A stretch of 7,311 bases of DNA. Origin: Oscillospiraceae bacterium (lineage in GTDB: Bacteria > Bacillota > Clostridia > Oscillospirales > Oscillospiraceae). The position numbers were made by a program, and so were the translations under genes. Location of the stretch: NCBI GenBank assembly GCA_031264545.1, contig JAISDV010000162.1, positions 1-7,311 of the forward strand, read 5' to 3'. A model generated the notes under the pieces. The model worked only from the letters and a program-made list of their open reading frames with translations. It was not told the DNA's origin and did not search any database. This document shows, one piece after another, positions 5,494-7,311 of the stretch (positions within the stretch are counted from its first letter, which is position 1; each line of letters starts with the position of its first letter).

Positions 5494-6372
5494 ATGAGTG
5501 TAAAAAAGCCTTTGAGCATCGCGGTATACGGCAAAGGGGGGATCGGCAAGTCTACGACCGCCTCAAACTTGAGCGCCGCTCTCGCGGAAACGGGGTACAA
5601 AGTCATACAAATCGGCTGCGACCCCAAAAGCGATTCCACAGGTACGCTGAGACAAGGCGCCTATCTTCCCACCGTACTGGACAGTATTTATGAAAACAAA
5701 TCCGTTGCTCTCGCGGATATTTCAACATTCGGGTTTAAACATGTGCTGTGCATAGAGGCCGGCGGTCCGGTTCCCGGCGTCGGGTGCGCGGGACGCGGGA
5801 TTAACGCCGCCGTGGAGCTGCTTCATGAGCTTCATGTATTTGAGGAATTTGATCCGGATTTTGTGCTATATGATGTGCTGGGGGATGTGGTCTGCGGTGG
5901 ATTCGCCACGCCCATACGGGAAGGGATTACAGATTGCGTTTATGTGGTGAGTTCCTCGGACTTTATGGCGATATACGCCGCGAACAATCTGTTCCAGGCG
6001 ATTTGTAAATACGCGCCTTCCGGGGGATCCCGGCTGGGGGGAGTGATTGCCAACGGACTGACCGCCCCTTATTCGAAGCTCATCGTGGACGACTTTGCTC
6101 AGCGCGCCGGCGTCCCCGTCGCCGGTTACATTCCCCGCTCGCCGATCGTCGCCCAGAGCGAACTGTACGGGCAAACGGTGGTAGAAGCGAATCCTGGCTC
6201 CGCGCAGGCAAAACTTTACAGGGACTTGGCAAATTATATTATCAGCAATGAGACATTCGTCGTTCCAAACCCTCTGAGCCAGACCGATTTGAGAAACTGG
6301 GCAAAAAACTGGGGCGATAAAATTTATGAGTATGAAAACGGGGTCGTTACGTCTCAGGCGGAATTCGTATGA
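5494..6372 (+). CDS. NifH-like iron protein (nitrogenase-superfamily ATP-dependent reductase component)
   Basis: This homodimeric [4Fe-4S] ATPase should pass low-potential electrons to the component-1 protein encoded next. It has 292 residues, the length of NifH. The P-loop GKGGIGKST is at residues 13-21 with the signature Lys14 and Lys19. Switch I GCDPKSDST is at 41-49 and switch II YDVLGDVVCGGFA at 126-138. The cluster ligands are Cys98 (GVGCAGRG) and Cys134 (DVVCGG). Arg101, equivalent to the Arg ADP-ribosylated in some NifH proteins, is present, as is MAIYAANN. All machinery for ATP-gated electron transfer is therefore intact. The related families are NifH, BchL/ChlL, BchX, CfbC and the group IV nitrogenase-like proteins; similarity to NifH is high throughout. 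The divergent partner and the transporter context argue against N2 fixation. AAAGGA lies 10 nt before the ATG. The stop overlaps the next start by 4 nt (ATGA), so the two subunits are translationally coupled. Confidence 0.95.
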   Translation: MSVKKPLSIAVYGKGGIGKSTTASNLSAALAETGYKVIQIGCDPKSDSTGTLRQGAYLPTVLDSIYENKSVALADISTFGFKHVLCIEAGGPVPGVGCAGRGINAAVELLHELHVFEEFDPDFVLYDVLGDVVCGGFATPIREGITDCVYVVSSSDFMAIYAANNLFQAICKYAPSGGSRLGGVIANGLTAPYSKLIVDDFAQRAGVPVAGYIPRSPIVAQSELYGQTVVEANPGSAQAKLYRDLANYIISNETFVVPNPLSQTDLRNWAKNWGDKIYEYENGVVTSQAEFV

Positions 6373-7311
6373 ACGGCGCCGCTCATTACGAAAAACTGAA
6401 ACGGCCGCCGATCCGCGAGAAACGAATCGGCGGCATAAACGCTTATTACGGAAAGATTTCAGACTTAATCGAGGAATTTGAATCTTCCGGAGGCGTACAG
6501 CGTGTACGGACATATACCCAAACATTGGAAGATGAGCTTACTTACGCAATACGCGCGCTGTTGACATTGCGCGGCGGCGTATTGGTGGTTCATGGCCCTC
6601 GCGGCTGCGCTATGGCGGTATTTGCCGCCGTGTCCGTTTTGGGACGCGGCCGGACGTATCCTTGTCTTGCCCGTTGTTATTCCACTGACCTCTCGGAGAA
6701 AGACTCCATCATGGGAAGCGAAAAAAAACTGCGTGACGCCGTCCGCCGCGCCTGCGAGGAACACCGTCCGAAACATATATTCATATTAACGACGCCGGTC
6801 GTAGCGATTAATAATGACGATGTGATTTCCGCGGCGCGTGAAATGAGCGAACAGTTGGGAGTACGTATCCTGCCGGTTTTTACGGATGGATTTAAAAGCC
6901 GTATGCCTCAAACGGGTTCGGATTATGCTTTCCACGCGATATTCGGAATGTTACGCGGCGCGCGTGGGGGAACGGCTGCCGGCAAAGAGTCCGGAACGGC
7001 TGCGTCTGGCGGTGAAAGCCGGATTCCCGCCGGCGCGGAGTCCTGGCGCGTTTCTGTGGCTGCGGTTAACACAAGCGCGGAAGATATGGATGAGCTAATA
7101 CGAATGCTTCAGGAAGCCGGCATAGAAGCGGAACCGTTTTTTAAAGCGATGAATGAGACGGATGAGAAAGGCGGCCTGGTATTGCCGGAGGCGGAACTTT
7201 TTTTGTGCGTTGGGCCGGAAGAAACCGGATACTTCGCGGAGTGCCTGAATTCGGACGCAGCGGCGCGCGCGCTTTCCGTGGCGCCGCCTGTGGGACTTGA
7301 GGGTTCCCGCC
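6369..7311 (+). CDS. NifD-like component-1 protein of a nitrogenase-like reductase, N-terminal 314 residues (runs off right edge)
   Basis: This is the presumed catalytic partner of the NifH-like protein, and I translated it by hand. It begins at ATG 6369, inside the ATGA overlap, and stays open to the edge. NifD-fold landmarks are HGPRGC (75-80; NifD GPVGC, P-cluster Cys88), YSTDLSEKDSIMGSEKKL (104-121; NifD FTSDFQEKDIVFGGDKKL) and ILTTPVVAINNDDVISAAREMSEQLGVRILPV (139-170; NifD ECPIGLIGDD region). Two of three P-cluster ligands are lost: no Cys lies N-terminal to Cys80, and the NifD Cys154 position is Thr142. Other Cys residues are 99, 103, 129, 280 and 292; Cys99 and Cys103 are candidate substitutes. 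A low-complexity Gly/Ala/Ser insertion spans about 197-223. No FeMo-cofactor ligand can be confirmed before the cut. It is a divergent, uncharacterised superfamily member; a NifK-like partner may follow outside the window. Confidence 0.88.
   Translation, partial: MNGAAHYEKLKRPPIREKRIGGINAYYGKISDLIEEFESSGGVQRVRTYTQTLEDELTYAIRALLTLRGGVLVVHGPRGCAMAVFAAVSVLGRGRTYPCLARCYSTDLSEKDSIMGSEKKLRDAVRRACEEHRPKHIFILTTPVVAINNDDVISAAREMSEQLGVRILPVFTDGFKSRMPQTGSDYAFHAIFGMLRGARGGTAAGKESGTAASGGESRIPAGAESWRVSVAAVNTSAEDMDELIRMLQEAGIEAEPFFKAMNETDEKGGLVLPEAELFLCVGPEETGYFAECLNSDAAARALSVAPPVGLEGSR
6969..7003 (+). repeat. 24-bp tandem duplication in the NifD-like linker
   Basis: GGAACGGCTGC occurs at 6969-6979 and 6993-7003, a 24-bp period (eight codons). 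In the protein this gives GTAAGKES followed by GTAASGGES. It lies in a Gly/Ala/Ser-rich stretch with no equivalent in NifD, and probably arose by replication slippage in a tolerant surface loop. Confidence 0.6.

Noticed and set aside
5866..6776. Minus-strand frames opposite the nifH-like and nifD-like genes
   Set aside because: They are antisense to conserved coding sequence, and their translations show no recognisable domain.
5494..7311. A genuine N2-fixing nifHD operon
   Set aside because: The NifD-like protein lacks two P-cluster cysteines, has a low-complexity insertion, and no nif accessory genes are visible. The NifH-like protein alone would not distinguish this.
1..7311. tRNA, rRNA, CRISPR arrays, insertion sequences
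   Set aside because: Nothing resembling these was seen: no spaced direct-repeat array, no transposase motif, and no terminal inverted repeats flanking a gene.

Overview
The window looks like a chromosomal segment from an anaerobic, probably Gram-positive (Clostridia-like) bacterium. This is inferred from three things: a lipoprotein solute receptor with a long low-complexity linker and no outer-membrane receptor in view, strong AGGAGG-type ribosome binding sites, and near-consensus sigma-A promoters. No marker gene fixes the taxonomy, and a diderm Firmicute cannot be excluded.

The left two thirds (1-5006) reads entirely on the minus strand and is a metal-chelate (siderophore/haem/corrinoid-type) uptake locus. 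In transcription order it holds an AraC-family regulator (4155-5006), a substrate-binding lipoprotein (3093-4049), a hairpin that may act as an intercistronic terminator (3025-3066), the remnant of an ABC exporter with a very large in-frame internal deletion (2343-2990), two FecCD-type permeases (1268-2320 and 228-1268), and the first 70 codons of a FecE/FepC-type ATPase (1-210). The importer genes from 2320 down are closely packed, with a 1-nt overlap between the permeases. They form a complete importer apart from the ATPase, which is cut by the window edge.

The right third (5494-7311) reads on the plus strand and encodes a nitrogenase-superfamily pair. A NifH-like iron protein keeps all the expected nucleotide-binding and [4Fe-4S] residues. 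It overlaps by 4 nt with a NifD-like component-1 protein that runs off the right edge. The NifD-like protein keeps the GPxGC motif (Cys80) but lacks Cys at the other two P-cluster ligand positions, and it carries a Gly/Ala/Ser-rich insertion made by a 24-bp tandem duplication. It is therefore not a canonical dinitrogen-reducing nitrogenase and is more likely a divergent nitrogenase-like reductase of unknown substrate.

Between the two blocks lies a gene-free control region of about 490 bp (5007-5493). It holds a near-consensus promoter firing left into the AraC gene, a second near-consensus promoter firing right into the nifH-like gene, and a perfect 21-bp-arm inverted repeat covering the rightward -10 element. 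A 12-bp sequence is shared between the receptor-gene promoter and the nifH-like leader.

The working hypothesis is that the imported chelate, its metal or a tetrapyrrole-like ligand is the substrate of the nitrogenase-like reductase, or else supplies it, with both blocks under common control. This is inference from gene order.
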